Assembly: GCA_016784605.1 (NCBI GenBank)
Contig: JADHUI010000001.1
Location: 151,248-215,247 of the forward strand
Direction: 5' to 3'
DNA length: 64,000 nucleotides
Source of the DNA: Fidelibacterota bacterium
GTDB taxonomy: Bacteria; Fidelibacterota; Marinisomatia; Marinisomatales; UBA1611
The notes beneath the pieces are model-generated. The model saw only the letters and a list, made by a program, of their open reading frames with translations, had not been told where the DNA came from and ran no database searches. Shown here piece by piece: positions 24,281-33,993 of the stretch (the stretch's first letter is position 1; every line of letters starts with the position of its first letter). The position numbers and the translations under genes are program-made.

Positions 24281-27200
24281 TTGAAAACCAAAATAAACAA
24301 AATATCAACTGCCCGACGGATCTTACAATTAGGATTTGCGGGTTTTTTATGTCTAAATGGGCTCGTTTCTCAGTCGCTGGACTCTAATCGTACTGAAAGG
24401 CAAAGCTCCCATTTAGCAAGATACATCCCTCGTTCCCAATATGTATCGAACCCATTTCCAAAAATATTTCCACTATATTCTTTGGCATATGACTCCTTAA
24501 CATCTCCATTAGGGATACTAAATATCAAATATGATGAATATGCACTCAAAATAGATTTAGATCGGAATTGGGAAACAATTACATTCTCCGAATTCATTGA
24601 TGGGAAACAACTACGCCTATCACAAACAATGCCGGTTGAATGGTATTTAGAAAAAATGTATTACCAAAATTGGTATATCAAATTTATAGAATCTATCCAC
24701 GATGATAAAAAGGGGGATGATCGCAAAAAACGCGGACAAATGATTGAGGTTGTTGGAGTGGATTTAGGTGCATTAGGCCGCGCTTCACTTCGATTAAGTG
24801 GTAATGTAAATGTGTCTGGGAAGATGGTTTTTCAAGATCAAGAGCTTGTTCGGTCAAGCTTGAACCAAACTCAAAACACACACTTGGAATTTGATCAAAA
24901 ACAAAATTTAAATGTTCGGGGCAAAATTGGTGACCGAATTACAGTGTCCATGGATCAGGATTCGGAACGTGATTTTGATTGGGAAAACAATATTCGAATT
25001 TCCTATGAAGGGGCAGAAGATGATATAGTTCAAAAGGTAGAAGCTGGAAATATTTCTCTCTCTCTTCCTAGGACAAAATATGTGACATTTTCTGGCAAAA
25101 ATCAGGGGCTATTTGGACTGAAAGCCATTTCAAAATTAGGACCGATTGATATAACAACCATCGCATCTATTGAAAGAACCAAAAAAGAACGATTAGAATA
25201 TGAAGGTGGGTCCCAATCAAATTCTCAACAAATAAAAGATACTGATTTTATCAAAAACCGGTACTTTTTTATTCATCCGTGGTTTAGGAATGGCGCTGAT
25301 ACAGTTGCATTTGATGGGACGCAATACCACCCTGTTTCAATCCCATCTTTTTATCCATTGTTTGATGGGCTCCATAGGATAAATGCGGGCGATGGTAGTG
25401 TTGTTGTTAAAAACTTTGAATTGTATAAACTGGATCAAACCAATGATCCTGGAGCGAATATTGGGACCGCATATGTGGATGCAACAAATGCAGCTGATTC
25501 ATCGTATCTTGAATATAATGAAGAAGGGAGTTTTATTCGGATGGAAAGGGATGTGCAATATTTCATTAATAATGATTTGGGATATATCCAGCTTCGCGAA
25601 ATGCTCACCACAGAAATTTTAGGTTGTACTTATGTATTAGCTGACCAAAATGGAGATACAGTCTTGGTTGTTGGCCAAGGAGTGGATTCAACGCAAACAG
25701 AATTATCACTTCAAATGTTAAAACCTAGATCACCACATCCTAATAACCCAACATGGGATTTAATGTTTAAAAATGTATATTACCTTGGGACGACGAATAT
25801 AAAACCGGAAGGATTTGAATTTAGAATTATTAATAAACGCGTTACGCCTGAAAGCGATCGAGATCCCAATACAAGTATCCCTTACATCACTTTATTTGGG
25901 CTGGATAGTTTGAATGATTCGCAGGAACGGATATCGGATGAATTAATTGATGTTGAAAATGGTAATATTGTTAATCTAAGAGATGGTGAAATTATTTTTC
26001 CCGCTTTACACCCCTTTGTATCGTCTGATTCTCTTATGGGTGGTAATACTATGCCAGCACTACAATCTCACTTGGGAACAGGTGCAACTTATACAACTAC
26101 CGATCGAAACCTTATTAATCAGGATCATCGATTTGCATTAGAAGCAAAATATAGTAATCAAAGTTCCACGATTAATCTAGGGTTTATGCTTGTGGATGGA
26201 AGTGAAGAAGTCATACAAAATGGTGTAACACTTAAGCGGGGAATTGATTATCAGATTGACTATTTTTCTGGAACAATTTTTCTTCTTGGAGACGCAGCGG
26301 ATAATCCAAATGCAAAATTGAAAATTTTATACGATAGACATGAAATCGTTTCATTTGATAAAAAGACGATTGTCGGAACACGAGCGCAAATGGATTTGGG
26401 CGATAAATCTTTTATTGGAGCTACTGCGCTTTATTATAATCAATCCATCATTAATGAAAAAGTAGAAGTGGGTTATGAACCTACGCGAAACTTTATTTGG
26501 GGTTTAAATGGACGTTTTGAACGAGATCTAAGCGGGTTGACTCGCTTTTTAGATAAACTGCCATTAATTGAAACAGAGAAAATATCGAATTTTAGCCTTG
26601 AAGGTGAAATTGCTCAGGTAATGCCAAATCCTAATTCTATAAGCAATCCTGAAACAGACGATGAAAATGGCGTTGCCTTTATTGATGATTTTGAAGGGTC
26701 AAAACGGACAACATCCCCATCAATTCAAAGACGGTTTTGGAAAGAAGCATCTGCGCCACTTATTTACCAAGATAGCACTTGGTCGCGCCAATTTGGACAA
26801 CGAAATCGAGCACGTTTCTATTGGTACAATCCATATATTCAATATAGAACGCGTGATATTTGGCCAAATCAATCCACATCAATTCGAGCAGGAAATGAAA
26901 CAACGGATGTATTAGTTTTGCGATATCAAAAGCGCCCTCATCAAGACGGTGTTCTTCAAGATTCAATTTGGTCGGGTGTTACCACATCACTATATTCAGG
27001 AGATTACGACCAAACACAAAGTAAATTTTTTGAAATATGGCTTCGTGGAGAATCAGGCAATATAACAATTGATTTAGGAAAAATAAGTGAAGATAAAGAC
27101 GGTAATGGAAAATTAAATACGGAAGATATTCCAGAGGGACTCCAATTTGGTAATGGTTTTTTAGAAGAAGAAGAAGATACGGGTTTAGATGGTTGTTTTG

Positions 27201-30200
27201 ACGAAACAGAAGATGGATGGGGTGGATGTCTTGAAACAGAAACGTATGAATATTATTTATCGACAAATGACACTTTATTTATTAACCACGCCTCGGATAT
27301 AGATCCGTCTGATCCAAATGGGGATAATTGGCATTACGAAGAGGGGAGTACCGATTATTCAAAAGTAAATGGCACAGAAGGAAACGGAACAGGTTCACGT
27401 ATTCAAGAAGGTGGAAAATACCCCGATACGGAAGATTTAGATGGATTGAAATTAATTGACAAAACGAATGATTATTTTTCAACTACCTTTGGTTTAACAG
27501 ACACAACGTATCTTGCCGGAGAAACAGTAAAAGATGGCCAATTTACAGGTTGGAAATTATTTCGCGTTCCTTTATCTCATTTTAGAAAAGTAAAAAATAT
27601 TGAATGGAATGATATTCGAAATATGCGTATTTCTGTATCAGATTTTGATTCAGAATTACATGCCTTAGAAATTGCCAAAATTGAAATGGTGGGAAATGAT
27701 TGGCGAGAATTAGGCGTAGCAACAGATTCTACTGGATATTCTATCGAAAATGCGGATAGTGTATTTGCCGTTACGGTTATAAATACCGAGGACAATGCAG
27801 ATTATGTACCACCCGTTGGTGTAAAGGGGGAATATGATCGCATAAACGAAATACGATCAAAAGAGCAATCGTTGGTTTTGAAATTTGATCAATTGCCCGC
27901 CCGCAATAGTGGTGCCGCAACAAAAGTATTATACAATTTAAATGATAGCCAAAAACGAAGTTTCCTTTCTTATGATTTCTTAAAGCTTTATCTGTATGGA
28001 AATCCGGGAATTGGGTGGAATCAATATTCGGAAACAAGTGATATCGACTTTTTTATCAAATTTGGTCTTGGAGATGATTATTATGAGATTACTCAATCAG
28101 TTTTTAAAGATTGGGATGAAGATAGAAAAAGAAATGAAATTAAATTAGATTTAGAATGGCTATCCACGTTAAAGAAACAAGATTCTACTTCAATCAAAAA
28201 GCTTAGTGAAACAGATATGTTTTTAGACTCAGCTGATGTAAAACGATATATTTTTACGGATGAAAATGGTCTCCCCATAAAGAAAGTAGAAATAAAAGGG
28301 AAACCCGCCTTGAATCGCCTTCAATATTTTACTGTTGGGATTAAGAATAAAACAGAACACGATATTTCGGGTGAAGTGTGGCTAGATGAATTACGATTAA
28401 GTGGCGTTAAAAAAGATAAAGGTGTGGCGATGCGTGTTCAATCATCTTTAAAGCTAGCTGATTTGGCCACCGCCACTATGACCTATAGCCGTCAAGACGC
28501 AGATTATCATCGACTTCAAGAACGATTAAGTTCAAGTACAAACAATTCAGAAGATTTGAATTTTTCGGGGCGATTAGATCTACATCGTTTTTTGCCAAAG
28601 TCTTGGGGACTTGCTTTACCCTTAAATGCATCATTGAGCAAAAGTATTGATCGGCCAAAATATTTCCCCGGTGAAGACATTATGGTTGGAGAAAAAAGTG
28701 CCCCAGATTCAATTGTATCCGAATCAGAATCCATGTCTATGGGGATTTCTTTGGGAAAAACAAATAAGTCAGATAATAAATTAATTAAATACACCATTGA
28801 TCAGCTTCAAGGAAAATTCAACGCAGCAAGATCCCGATCTTCAGACATTACGTATTTAGACAAGCAAAGTGAAACATATTCTGGGAATATTGGTTATAAT
28901 ATCCCCTTCGGAAGAGATAATTATATTCGCCCATTTAAATGGATGGAAAAAGTACCAATGGTTGGGAAAAAATTCAGCGAATTTCAATTTTATTATACGC
29001 CATCGAGTTTTAAAACAAATATGAGTTTTTCAGAAAAACTATCTTGGAATGAAACAAGAAGGGGTGTGCGCTCTGATGATGCTTATAGTTTTGGCTTAGA
29101 TCGAACGATGAATTTGGATTATAAATTAACCAATAGTCTTTCATCAAAATATGGATGGACCGGGAAAAGTAAATTAAACGATTATCGCGGATATATATAT
29201 TCCGCAATAAAGGCATTAGATCCGGGTGATGTCACATCCATTACAGAAAGCATGAATACATCTTTTTCCCCGACGCTATTTTCTTGGCTCCGACCTAGTT
29301 TTAATTATTCAGCTAATTATCGATGGAATGATAATTTATCCTTAGAAGGTCAGGATATTTCGACTGGGCTAAGGTTTTCGTCAAACATGACCCTAACCCC
29401 CGTTCAATTATTTGAAGTATTATATAAACCGCCATCTAAAAAGAAACCAAAAAGAGCTGGAGGAAGACGAAGAACAGGAGCGCGAAAAAAAGCACCTGAA
29501 AAAAAGGAAGAACCGAAAAAAGAAAGAAAAGAAAATAAATTACTCTCATTTGTTCATGGTTTATTTGGGAAAATTAATCCAATCAGTTTGAGTTATTCTG
29601 AAACCTTAAATAGATCTGCCAATAAAATTATAGGAGAAGTTCCGACAGGTTATAAATTTGGGTGGCTCCCAAGCCACGGACTAGAGCATTCGTCGGATGT
29701 TGGAACAAATTTTGGTAATTGGGATCATAAACTAGACGGTTCCATTCGCTCAGGTTTAAAACTAACAAATAATTTAACGATTAATATGAATTATGGGCAA
29801 AATTTTGCAACGACACGATCAGGATCGGGTGTTGAAACACGTTCCATGACGCGAGATTATTTTGCGTATGGAGATCGTCTAGAAAATGGACTCCCATTTG
29901 TCGGTTGGAGTTTTAGAATTTCAGGCGTAGAAAAATTGCCAATTTTCAACTGGATTGCAAAATCGGCATCTTTGGAACATAATTATTCTGGGAAAGAAAC
30001 GAGACAATGGCAGTTTGAAAATATTGTACCTACTGATATGAATTTCTTAAACTTCGGTACCTTTGCAGATGATTATAAAGATTATGAACGAAATTCAAAA
30101 ATACAGACTGGGTTTTCTCCATTAATTGGTGTCAATATGACTCTTAAAAAAGGTATATCTATGAATATTAGACATAATAGAGATAAATCATTAGAAGAAT

Positions 30201-30562
30201 TACCAACAGGATTAACTATTAGACAAAATTGGAGCGTAACATCTTCAACGACTTATAGCCATCGCGGAGGGATGCGAATACCTATTCCTTATTATGGCGA
30301 TTTAAATCTGAAGAATACAATGAATTTCACTTTGAATTTGGATATGAATAATAGTAAAGAATTTAAGTCGGGGGATAAAATCAACTTAGAAGAGGGTGCT
30401 TTCAGCAATAATTGGAAAGCAGGAATTAGAGCATCTTATCAATTTAGCACAAAGGTGAGCGGAAGTATTATTTACGAATACAGAGAAAATGAAAATAAAA
30501 CTACCGGAAAAAAGATTGACCGAGATTTTGGGTTTGATGTTAATATGAGTATTTCAGGATAA
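24281..30562 (+). CDS. sprA: SprA/Sov-type type IX secretion outer-membrane translocon
   Basis: 2093 residues, somewhat shorter than Bacteroidetes SprA/Sov (~2,400-2,500). A TTG start gives a sensible leader (LQLGFAGFLCLNGLVS, then Gln); a stop codon lies ~10 codons upstream and the first internal ATG would lose the leader, so TTG is kept. Family features include the N-terminal region with VVGVDLGALGRASLRLSGNV, GKIGDRITVSMDQDSERDF and KAISKLGPIDI, the conserved VAFIDDFEGSK near residue 800, a second VWLDELRLSGV block near 1370, and long amphipathic barrel strands to the end. SprA forms the giant pore through which sorting-domain proteins leave the periplasm. An unusual Lys/Arg/Pro-rich stretch lies at residues 1716-1753. 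It heads the long same-strand run to 56794. Confidence 0.93.
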   Translation: MKTKINKISTARRILQLGFAGFLCLNGLVSQSLDSNRTERQSSHLARYIPRSQYVSNPFPKIFPLYSLAYDSLTSPLGILNIKYDEYALKIDLDRNWETITFSEFIDGKQLRLSQTMPVEWYLEKMYYQNWYIKFIESIHDDKKGDDRKKRGQMIEVVGVDLGALGRASLRLSGNVNVSGKMVFQDQELVRSSLNQTQNTHLEFDQKQNLNVRGKIGDRITVSMDQDSERDFDWENNIRISYEGAEDDIVQKVEAGNISLSLPRTKYVTFSGKNQGLFGLKAISKLGPIDITTIASIERTKKERLEYEGGSQSNSQQIKDTDFIKNRYFFIHPWFRNGADTVAFDGTQYHPVSIPSFYPLFDGLHRINAGDGSVVVKNFELYKLDQTNDPGANIGTAYVDATNAADSSYLEYNEEGSFIRMERDVQYFINNDLGYIQLREMLTTEILGCTYVLADQNGDTVLVVGQGVDSTQTELSLQMLKPRSPHPNNPTWDLMFKNVYYLGTTNIKPEGFEFRIINKRVTPESDRDPNTSIPYITLFGLDSLNDSQERISDELIDVENGNIVNLRDGEIIFPALHPFVSSDSLMGGNTMPALQSHLGTGATYTTTDRNLINQDHRFALEAKYSNQSSTINLGFMLVDGSEEVIQNGVTLKRGIDYQIDYFSGTIFLLGDAADNPNAKLKILYDRHEIVSFDKKTIVGTRAQMDLGDKSFIGATALYYNQSIINEKVEVGYEPTRNFIWGLNGRFERDLSGLTRFLDKLPLIETEKISNFSLEGEIAQVMPNPNSISNPETDDENGVAFIDDFEGSKRTTSPSIQRRFWKEASAPLIYQDSTWSRQFGQRNRARFYWYNPYIQYRTRDIWPNQSTSIRAGNETTDVLVLRYQKRPHQDGVLQDSIWSGVTTSLYSGDYDQTQSKFFEIWLRGESGNITIDLGKISEDKDGNGKLNTEDIPEGLQFGNGFLEEEEDTGLDGCFDETEDGWGGCLETETYEYYLSTNDTLFINHASDIDPSDPNGDNWHYEEGSTDYSKVNGTEGNGTGSRIQEGGKYPDTEDLDGLKLIDKTNDYFSTTFGLTDTTYLAGETVKDGQFTGWKLFRVPLSHFRKVKNIEWNDIRNMRISVSDFDSELHALEIAKIEMVGNDWRELGVATDSTGYSIENADSVFAVTVINTEDNADYVPPVGVKGEYDRINEIRSKEQSLVLKFDQLPARNSGAATKVLYNLNDSQKRSFLSYDFLKLYLYGNPGIGWNQYSETSDIDFFIKFGLGDDYYEITQSVFKDWDEDRKRNEIKLDLEWLSTLKKQDSTSIKKLSETDMFLDSADVKRYIFTDENGLPIKKVEIKGKPALNRLQYFTVGIKNKTEHDISGEVWLDELRLSGVKKDKGVAMRVQSSLKLADLATATMTYSRQDADYHRLQERLSSSTNNSEDLNFSGRLDLHRFLPKSWGLALPLNASLSKSIDRPKYFPGEDIMVGEKSAPDSIVSESESMSMGISLGKTNKSDNKLIKYTIDQLQGKFNAARSRSSDITYLDKQSETYSGNIGYNIPFGRDNYIRPFKWMEKVPMVGKKFSEFQFYYTPSSFKTNMSFSEKLSWNETRRGVRSDDAYSFGLDRTMNLDYKLTNSLSSKYGWTGKSKLNDYRGYIYSAIKALDPGDVTSITESMNTSFSPTLFSWLRPSFNYSANYRWNDNLSLEGQDISTGLRFSSNMTLTPVQLFEVLYKPPSKKKPKRAGGRRRTGARKKAPEKKEEPKKERKENKLLSFVHGLFGKINPISLSYSETLNRSANKIIGEVPTGYKFGWLPSHGLEHSSDVGTNFGNWDHKLDGSIRSGLKLTNNLTINMNYGQNFATTRSGSGVETRSMTRDYFAYGDRLENGLPFVGWSFRISGVEKLPIFNWIAKSASLEHNYSGKETRQWQFENIVPTDMNFLNFGTFADDYKDYERNSKIQTGFSPLIGVNMTLKKGISMNIRHNRDKSLEELPTGLTIRQNWSVTSSTTYSHRGGMRIPIPYYGDLNLKNTMNFTLNLDMNNSKEFKSGDKINLEEGAFSNNWKAGIRASYQFSTKVSGSIIYEYRENENKTTGKKIDRDFGFDVNMSISG

Positions 30563-30566
30563 AAAT

Positions 30567-31505
30567 ATGAAATTGAGTATAATATTTGTTTTAGTTATTT
30601 CAAGTCTAGCGATACAAACTTGCGGTGGAAGTGGTCCGTCATTTGATGAAGATAGGTCCTTTGATTATTTAGTTAAACAATGTGACTTTGGACCAAGAAA
30701 CCCAGGATCAGATGGTTATGAAGCGTGTAAACAATTTTTAATTAAAGAAGCAGAAACTCATTCTGATGATGTCGTTTTGCAACCATTTACTTATACGGAA
30801 CAAAAAGATCATCAAACGTACGATCTAGTCAACATTATTGCTCGGTTTAACCCAGAGTCAGACATTCAAATAATGATTGGAGCTCATTGGGATACGCGCC
30901 CGTGGGCAGAAGAGGATATGGACAAGTTTAAGCGTAGATCACCTATTATTGGGGCAAATGATGGAGCGAGCGGAGTCGCTGTATTGTTAGAGTTAATGCA
31001 AGTAATGGGAAAAAACGCGCCTCCCGTTGGCGTCAATATCGTTTTTCTTGATGGTGAAGATTTAGGAATACCTGGAATAAATGAATCTTTTGGGCAAGGG
31101 TCACATTATTTTGCTAAACATCTTCCCATCCCAAAGCCCGATGAAGCGATCATTGTTGATATGGTTGGAGATGCTCAATTAACATTACCTATGGAACGTT
31201 ATTCTTATAATCAAAACAGAGAATTAGTTAAATGGCTTTGGAATCGAGCTCATGAATTAGATCTTCCAGCTTTTCAATCTAAGATTGGATACGCCATTTA
31301 TGATGACCATATCCCGCTTTATCAGCATGCCGGAATTCCGGCCATAGATATTATTGATTTTAATTATCCAAATTCTTATGCAAACTTTTGGCATACCCAT
31401 TCTGATTTGCCCGAAAATTGTTCTGCTGAAAGCCTTGGACAAGTAGGCGTGTTACTAACAGATTATATTTATAGTTTTTCCGAAGAAACCGATGGTGGTT
31501 CATGA
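30567..31505 (+). CDS. glutaminyl-peptide cyclotransferase-like M28 zinc enzyme
   Basis: 312 residues, 4 bp after sprA. The leader ends near IQTC, possibly a relaxed lipobox, so the enzyme could be membrane-anchored on the periplasmic side, as reported for the P. gingivalis enzyme. The sequence follows bacterial glutaminyl cyclases closely: IGAHWDTRPWAEED (first metal/His region, ~residue 110), GANDGASGVAVLLEL (bridging Asp, ~132), VFLDGEDLG (~158), IYDDHIPLYQHAGIPAIDIID (~250) and FWHTHSDLPEN (~278). These enzymes turn an N-terminal Gln into pyroglutamate. Most secreted proteins in this window have Gln after the leader, so the partner substrates are at hand. A plain M28 aminopeptidase is less likely. 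Confidence 0.87.
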   Translation: MKLSIIFVLVISSLAIQTCGGSGPSFDEDRSFDYLVKQCDFGPRNPGSDGYEACKQFLIKEAETHSDDVVLQPFTYTEQKDHQTYDLVNIIARFNPESDIQIMIGAHWDTRPWAEEDMDKFKRRSPIIGANDGASGVAVLLELMQVMGKNAPPVGVNIVFLDGEDLGIPGINESFGQGSHYFAKHLPIPKPDEAIIVDMVGDAQLTLPMERYSYNQNRELVKWLWNRAHELDLPAFQSKIGYAIYDDHIPLYQHAGIPAIDIIDFNYPNSYANFWHTHSDLPENCSAESLGQVGVLLTDYIYSFSEETDGGS

Positions 31506-32344
31506 TGAATGGTAACCCTAAATTCAAGGCTATGCGAGTTCTGATAATTTCAACAATGTTTCTTCTTTTTATGGGGTGTCCCGGAACAGACCCAATTGTT
31601 GAAGACAGTGTTCCTATTTCACAAGTCCATTTTACTTTTCATCAAGATGTAGAAAAATTATATTTTTCTTCTACAATTGCAGAAAATTATGAGGGAAGTT
31701 CATTGTCTCAAGTGAATGTACTATGGTTTGGAACTGATTCACTTAGAGTTGCTGATTCTATCGCGCTTAATGATGAGGGAATAAAAGGGGATATTTTATC
31801 CTATGATGGCATATATGGAATTAAAATAGCGAATGATTCTACTGAAATTACCAATGTTATTAGTCAATCTGATTCTGGATTAGTCTTTTATAAGATTATT
31901 GCAAAATATGGAACAGAAATTGTGTCATATTCTGATTCGTCTGAATTAGGCAACCTTTTACCGGCGATTCTTTCTATTTCTTTTCCGGATACAATGGTTC
32001 GCCCTACAGAGCAAAATTTATATCATATTGACAGTATTTTCGTCACAGCGCATGACCCGAACGGGCTAAGCGATATTCAATCCTGTTTTTTACTGTTTAA
32101 AAAACCAGATGGAAGTTATGCTAATAATGGTGATCCCATTTTATTGTATGATGATGGGGCTCAATATCCAAACGATACAGATAATCCATCCATTTGGGAT
32201 TTAACATCTGGGGATGGTGTTTATTCGCGACTGATTACAATAGGTTATGATAATCCGCTAGGAACCTATGTAGCTACTTTTTGGCTGAAAGATTGGAGCG
32301 GATTATTTGTAACTGTTGATGCAACTTTGGAGGTAATTGAATGA
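31502..32344 (+). CDS. predicted lipoprotein with Ig-like domains, function unknown
   Basis: 280 residues. The lipobox is LLFMGC; the start is the ATG overlapping the previous stop by 4 bp, although an in-frame ATG ten codons later (with AAGG just before) would also give a full leader. Two beta-sandwich-like halves each carry the phrase 'xDDGxxGDxxxxDGxY': NDEGIKGDILSYDGIYGI at ~95-112 and YDDGAQYPNDTDNPS...SGDGVYSR at ~215-245. This resembles the choice-of-anchor or Ig-like modules found in FCB surface proteins. It is encoded between the cyclase and a T9SS-type surface protein with overlapping genes; function unknown. Confidence 0.72.
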   Translation: MMNGNPKFKAMRVLIISTMFLLFMGCPGTDPIVEDSVPISQVHFTFHQDVEKLYFSSTIAENYEGSSLSQVNVLWFGTDSLRVADSIALNDEGIKGDILSYDGIYGIKIANDSTEITNVISQSDSGLVFYKIIAKYGTEIVSYSDSSELGNLLPAILSISFPDTMVRPTEQNLYHIDSIFVTAHDPNGLSDIQSCFLLFKKPDGSYANNGDPILLYDDGAQYPNDTDNPSIWDLTSGDGVYSRLITIGYDNPLGTYVATFWLKDWSGLFVTVDATLEVIE

Positions 32345-33993
32345 AAAAAGCTATTCTTTTGATATTTCTCCCTGTCCTTATTTTTGGGCAAAAAGATATT
32401 CCAACGCGATTTGCCTTAAAAAGGGCCATGAATGATTCCGCAACCCAAATTGGGCTTACCAGTAATGTTGTGGCAGAAATAAAATTTCAAGGCGATTCAT
32501 TGGTTTGGCTCGGAACCGGTCGTGGGCTGGCTCTCTTTGATGGACATACAATGTACACCTATCATACAGCATCGGATACACTTGCCAATGGAGCAACAAC
32601 ATTAACCATCCCAGGTGGGGGAATCTCAGCTATAACTGTTATGGGCGACAGTTTATTTGCCGCAATTGCCACGGATGATGGTACCATCCAAATGGGTGGC
32701 GGATTAGTATTTTCAACAAACGCTCAAGATACAAATGGAATTCAGTGGGAATATTTATCTCAACCGGTAGATCAGCAGGCGGATACTTTGGTTCCATTTG
32801 GCCAAGGATATTTCTATCAATTACCCGTAACTGTCCCACAGGCAAATGTGACTTACGACGCTACGTTCCATTCAAATAATGGCAATCAATATGTATGGAT
32901 TACCAGTTGGGCCGGCGGATTAAGACGATATGATTTAAGCAATAAAGTTTGGGCAAATGTTCCATTACCGCAGGATAATCAAGCGCACCTTTCTACCTGT
33001 GAAAGCGATTCTTTTATTGTTGTTGATGGTAAATCTATTTTAAAAAATTATTACTTAAACCCGAGGGATCCGCTGGATGGAGGGAATCATAACCATAAGG
33101 CTTTTTCTGTTTTAGCGTATGGTGATACTATATGGGCTGGAACTGCAAATGGGGTCAATCGCGGAATCATTGTTGATGAGGTCGTTGATAATGTGAGTTA
33201 TAATTGTGTGAATTGGGATCATTACTCTTATCCGGAAGATGGATTGTCAGGTAATTTTGTGGTGAGTTTAGCCAAACAATATTGGAACGGATTCGTGACT
33301 GTATGGGCTGCGACCGTTAATGCAGAAGATCCTGGCGAACAAAGAGGGTTAAGTTATACGCGCGATGGGGGCGAAACGTGGAATGCGGCTTTATTAGGAG
33401 AGCGCGTTTATAATGTAACAGCGCAAGATTCCTTAATTCTCGCATCAACATCAAATGGTTTATGGAAAAGTTTAGATGGTGAAAATTGGGCTCGATTTTC
33501 ACCTGCGATTGATAAATCCTATTTATCGATGGAGCAAATATTATCTAACACAGTCTATACATCTGCTTTGGATCTTCGAGATTCAACGGTATTGTGGATT
33601 GGGACACCAGACGGCGTAGCTTTTACGGGAGATTTACACGGAGAATCTTGGGCAATTCATCGAGCCGAATATGATTCATCTGAAGTTTATGCGTATCCAA
33701 ATCCTTTTTCGCCCTACAATCATAATCAATTAGATAATGATGGGTTTGTCCGATTTCACTTGGGCGAAATGGTTAATAATGTTGTTGAAATTAGTGTCTA
33801 TAATTTTGCGATGGAAAAAGTCTATGCTTATACGCATGATAGGCGGACAGACATGGGTGCGATTAAATGGAATGGAAAAGATGAAGCAGGCCAAATTGTT
33901 TCAAATGGTGTTTATTTCATTAATTTATATTTCGCATCGTCACAAAACAGTTCCCCTGAAAATCATTGGACTAAACTCATACTGGTGAAATAA
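32341..33993 (+). CDS. secreted propeller-like protein with C-terminal sorting/FlgD-like domain
   Basis: 550 residues. Leader ends PVLIFG, then Gln. The central part (~40-440) contains repeated blade-like units such as LVWLGTGRGLALFDG, QYVWITSWAGGLRRYD, DTIWAGTANGVNRG, LILASTSNGLWKSLDG and VLWIGTPDGVAF, consistent with a beta-propeller of the two-component-regulator or sialidase-like kind. The last ~90 residues are a FlgD-like Ig/sorting domain with VYAYPNPFSPYNHNQ, VEISVYNFAMEKV, IKWNGKDEAGQIVSNGVYFI and the end TKLILVK. It overlaps its neighbours by 4 bp and 1 bp. Confidence 0.8.
   Translation: MKKAILLIFLPVLIFGQKDIPTRFALKRAMNDSATQIGLTSNVVAEIKFQGDSLVWLGTGRGLALFDGHTMYTYHTASDTLANGATTLTIPGGGISAITVMGDSLFAAIATDDGTIQMGGGLVFSTNAQDTNGIQWEYLSQPVDQQADTLVPFGQGYFYQLPVTVPQANVTYDATFHSNNGNQYVWITSWAGGLRRYDLSNKVWANVPLPQDNQAHLSTCESDSFIVVDGKSILKNYYLNPRDPLDGGNHNHKAFSVLAYGDTIWAGTANGVNRGIIVDEVVDNVSYNCVNWDHYSYPEDGLSGNFVVSLAKQYWNGFVTVWAATVNAEDPGEQRGLSYTRDGGETWNAALLGERVYNVTAQDSLILASTSNGLWKSLDGENWARFSPAIDKSYLSMEQILSNTVYTSALDLRDSTVLWIGTPDGVAFTGDLHGESWAIHRAEYDSSEVYAYPNPFSPYNHNQLDNDGFVRFHLGEMVNNVVEISVYNFAMEKVYAYTHDRRTDMGAIKWNGKDEAGQIVSNGVYFINLYFASSQNSSPENHWTKLILVK

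Noticed and set aside
26661..27795. Several 60-95-codon frames antisense or out of frame within sprA
   Set aside because: No ribosome-binding sites or domains, and they mirror the codon pattern of the real gene; shadows.
31502..31531. Alternative start of the lipoprotein at 31532
   Set aside because: Possible (AAGG precedes it) but the 4-bp overlap with the upstream stop fits the coupling seen throughout this run, so 31502 was kept.
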